Shown here in pieces: positions 60,862 through 64,000 of a stretch of 64,000 bases of DNA. A program made the translations under genes and the position numbers. This DNA comes from Argopecten irradians (lineage: Eukaryota; Mollusca; Bivalvia; Pectinida; Pectinidae). Where the stretch lies: NCBI RefSeq assembly GCF_041381155.1, contig NC_091134.1:13084008-13148007 (forward strand). The letters are read 5' to 3'. How positions within the stretch are numbered: the first letter of the stretch is position 1; every line of letters starts with the position of its first letter. A model generated the notes under the pieces. That model made no database searches. It was not told the DNA's origin and saw only the letters and a program-made list of their open reading frames with translations.

Positions 60862-63800
60862 CTATGATCCACCACTGCCACCGTCACCATTATTTTCGAA
60901 TTCCACGTAATCCTAATAAAATAAAAACCGTTTTATTAACATATTTTTTGTGTGTCAAATACTCATATTAACACTATTCCTGGATCACGATACTTGCACA
61001 AACATTCTAATTTAGATCAATTACCAACTTAAAAAACGTTGGAGAATATTTGGTTTCGTATAGAAAGCTTTCTAACAACTTTAATTGTTTTTTTTTTCAT
61101 TTTCTGGATTTTTTTCCATTTCTGTATAGTGCCAGTCTTACGTTTCCAACATTTCAACGAAAGAAATACGATGATAAAATTAATAAAAATAATAAATGTT
61201 TGATCTTTACTAACTGTATTAAATGAGATCGATAATAAAACGCATAAAACTTACAAGTGCAAACACGGATCCGAAAATTGACAGTTTTCTTTGGACATCC
61301 ATGCCAGGTGGAACTAAAAGTTTAGAACAAGATTATCGTCAGGTTATCGTCACAACTATTCAGACATATACATAAACCAGTTGACGACGCCCAGTTAAAT
61401 AAGCAAGCTCTAAATATGTGTTGATAGGTTCTTACACAGATCTTACTGAAAAAAATAACGTACAATCGAATAAGATACTAACGACCTGCGTGAAAATGAC
61501 AAAAATTACATACAAAGTTTTAAACGTTATCCATAATATCAAGTTTAAGTTAGAAGTCTTTTGTCATTCAGAATAATGAATAACTATAGAAAATATATGG
61601 ACAAAATTAAACTTACAGTGACAACCAAAGGTATTAGCATTAGTACAACATGCTCTCCCCATTCCGTCCCAGATCTTCGTTACCATGGCACCCGAATCGG
61701 AGCCTCCTGGATTCGACAACTGTATTGACATACATATATATATACATACATACAAGAAAAAAGTACGTGTCCATGTAGAGTTGAATATATAAAAAATAAA
61801 AGTCAACGACTTTCCTCTTGTACATTCACCATTTCATGATGGCTCTTCAGGAATATCTACTCTTTAAACAATTACTATTTTTATGGCAGATTTGTTTTAG
61901 TTTTTTTTCTATTTAAATTCCATCACAAGGATATTCAGCATTTATTTATTATATATACTATTAGATTTTCTGTATTAGTTGTTAAATTATGCGGGTATAA
62001 AAATTCACGATTTACTGTTTTGGCGGGGGTTTGTTTTCGCAAATTATCTTTCTAGCCTTTTAAAGTCCCATTCTTATGACAGGCTATAATAAGTGAAACA
62101 ATGATTTTTTTTATAGATTCCGCGAGGTATTAAACTTCGCGACTGCGGATGGACCCGCGAATTTAGTGAAACTAAAACCCCGCAAATACTACCAACTGTA
62201 TAGTATGTTTTAGTAATTCAACAGTCGTACGAGAGTTGATTTTATTCTAATTACCCTTAATTTTGTTTGGTTTTTGTTTCGTGATATATACGTGTTAAAG
62301 CAAAGATCATTTAGGGACATGTAAGGTATAGGAGATGTAGAAGTACCCGACCAAAACAACCGACCTACGGTTACTGCATGGAAACTGTCTAACAACATGG
62401 TATTATACCGCAAATTTTATAAAATATTTTTAAGAACTACATTGATATATATTAACTTGTTTTATATGAATGTTACAAACGTCTTATAATTTTTTCTGTG
62501 TTTTTTTTTCAAAATTATTTAAGGTAAGCAATAAAGATCAAACATTTTTTCCATGAAAAGAAGATACTTTAGAATCAGCAGTTAAAGTCTTTACGTACTT
62601 TATCAAGCGAATTGTCTACATAAATATTTTTTTGCGTATGCTTTCAATTACGTTCACCTTGCCTAAAGAACAAATCAGTGGGTAGTCGAATTTAGTTGAT
62701 ACATACGGGGAATTCTAAATCCTCCGTACATCCGGGTCCCTGCCACGGACAACACGGGCCATTCATGTCATACATCTGTTTACCATACGCATCGAACACG
62801 TGGAACTTCGGGTAGCAGCAGTAACACCTAAACGAACCCAATATTGGTGCAAGATACAAGTTATCTCAATTTAACTTAAATAGAAAACTACATGATCAAT
62901 ATATCGTTTTGGATATAATATTGTACCATGAAAGGTTATCGTTCATTTGCTAAATGAAATACGAAACGTCCAATGTTGAAACATCATCACTCTTTTATAT
63001 TGACGTGACAAAAAAAGCGATTTCTGAGCTAAAGTAAGAGTCATAATATCTTTAGGTTACACATCAAAGTACACATATATCCAGCTAAACATACATTTGT
63101 CTTGAACTTGACAGTTGTTGACCCACAGGACTTTCTATGAACATCTCCATTGCACAGCAGTCGTACTTGGCACAGCAACTACCACCAGCGCAAAACTTAA
63201 AGTCTTTCTTAAGTCGAGCGATTTCCTGTAAAATTGCCGGGTAAAGGTCATACTACTCTTAATTTCATTTCTGTGACACATCTGATAACACATGAAATTA
63301 AATATAGATGTAACTATCATGGTGCAATAAATATTGATATTTTAAAGCAGTATATTTTAACAAGAGACGAGCATAAATGAATTATTTCTATCAATAGTTT
63401 GATATATTATCTAAAAATAACAAAGTCTGTTTAAGAAGTTTCGAATGAGTAGGTATAATATATTTGTTATCGATCAATTTTGCATGCTCTGTCAACAAAA
63501 ATAAGTGTGTCGGAACATCAAAAAATAAACCAGGTGTTTAGAAAAGCAAAGAAGTATTTATATTCCATAATTCATGGTGTTTTCTTACGGTAAGTTTTGT
63601 GTTGTAGCCATGATTTGACTAAATGTAAATTTAATTAGTTTGAAAAAGATTTCTAATGTAAGTCTAATCTCTAACGATAAATTTCATTCTTATCTTATAT
63701 GAATGTTCACTATGTCATTATGCCAACAGCCATATTTTAACTAAAAACAGTCAATAACTACCGGTAAAATAAATATATTTCTATGCAATATTTCAAAACT

Positions 63801-63990
63801 CACTTTTCTCCAACAAAATGCAAGACACAAAGCGTAAAAAATGGTTTTGCCACCAGATCAATTTTCATAAAGATAATTCAAATAAAATTCTCGCAAAATA
63901 CACTTCAATGGTAGTCCACTTATACCTGACCGGGGAGCACGAGACCTCTTTGTACCGGCGTGCAGCATTGTCTCTCACATGTTTCTGATT
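60862..63990 (-). CDS. PLSCR: Second phospholipid-scramblase family protein, 5' part beyond window
   Basis: Six minus-strand exons in reading order: 63926-63990, 63095-63225, 62707-62827, 61617-61719, 61255-61313, 60862-60912, ending in TAG. They join in frame to 175 codons. Exon lengths 131, 121, 103 and 59 and all phases equal those of the gene at 53733-57135. By eye, protein identity is about 85 percent in the KIWDG exon and 65 percent in the PKFHVFD exon. The first exon here is 15 bases shorter than its partner and reads VLPGQ where the other has a five-residue longer strand. The Cys-rich loop is KFCAGGSCCAKYDCC. The PLSCR1 Ca-binding acidic positions read Asn, Asn, Gly. The C-terminal helix is split over the last two exons and ends in a Gly/Ser tail three residues longer than in the paralogue. 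Exons 1-2 (VDYL and VLTPWEV equivalents) should lie past 64000. Confidence 0.85.
61732..61754. repeat. TA/CATA microsatellite
   Basis: ACATATATATATACATACATAC, in the intron just upstream (in gene direction) of the KIWDG exon. Confidence 0.8.
61990..62195. mobile_element. CGCG-rich MITE in an intron of the second scramblase gene
   Basis: Left side ATGCGGGTATAAAAATTCACG with GGCGGGGG; right side GACCCGCGAATTTAGTG with AAACCCCGCAAATAC. They are roughly inverted (GCGGG / CCCGC, AAATTC.CG). It lies within the intron 61720-62706. Ends are not exact. Confidence 0.45.
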
Positions 63991-64000
63991 CTGATTAAGA

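Noticed and set aside
1-64000. LTR retroelements, Polintons or other capsid-bearing elements
   Set aside because: No long direct terminal repeats or polymerase, integrase or capsid-like frames were seen.
1-64000. A previously undescribed multi-gene system
   Set aside because: Only three supportable genes exist and two are paralogues; nothing in the layout indicates a new gene cassette, so I make no such claim.

Overview
The window reads as AT-rich nuclear DNA of an invertebrate, most likely a lophotrochozoan and probably a bivalve mollusc. The basis is spliced genes with short GT-AG introns, many small non-autonomous transposons, a tRNA-derived SINE, and a 537-bp retroposon with a CAAA tail of a type I associate with bivalve genomes (memory, not a search). 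No bacterial, viral, rRNA or CRISPR feature was seen. Most of the 64 kb is non-coding.

Only three host genes can be supported. (1) 8528-9286, minus strand: one coding exon for a small type I membrane protein with signal peptide, one fibronectin type III domain, a membrane span and a basic tail. (2) 53733-57135, plus strand: eight exons of a phospholipid-scramblase-family gene, complete at the 3' end, 5' end unresolved; a TATA-containing promoter and untranslated first exon may lie near 49450-49543. (3) 60862-63990, minus strand: the last six exons of a second scramblase-family gene that runs off the right edge. Genes 2 and 3 are convergent paralogues with identical intron positions, so they look like an inverted duplication. 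Both have lost the acidic residues that bind Ca2+ in human PLSCR1.

Two weak coding relics are flagged: an Ig-like beta-sandwich end near 31.0 kb and a SAM-like segment near 41.0 kb, both minus strand, neither shown to be part of a working gene.

The rest is a catalogue of small mobile elements: a retroposon family (1-368, 33295-33831 with a perfect 13-bp target duplication, and older copies), a tRNA-SINE (2757-2985 and remnants), a TTAA-flanked 354-356-bp MITE family (1006 and 10302), an 882-bp long-TIR element with TTAA ends and inward TATA boxes (43969-44850), fold-back elements (3933, 4471, 42191), a nearly perfect 190-bp hairpin (38111-38300), and three copies of a roughly 300-bp inverted-end element filling the spacer between the scramblase genes. 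Minisatellites (48-bp period at 19.2 kb, 54/61-bp at 28.8 kb) and simple repeats complete the picture. I found no clear new multi-gene system; the most notable points are the Ca-site-less scramblase pair and the structured elements.
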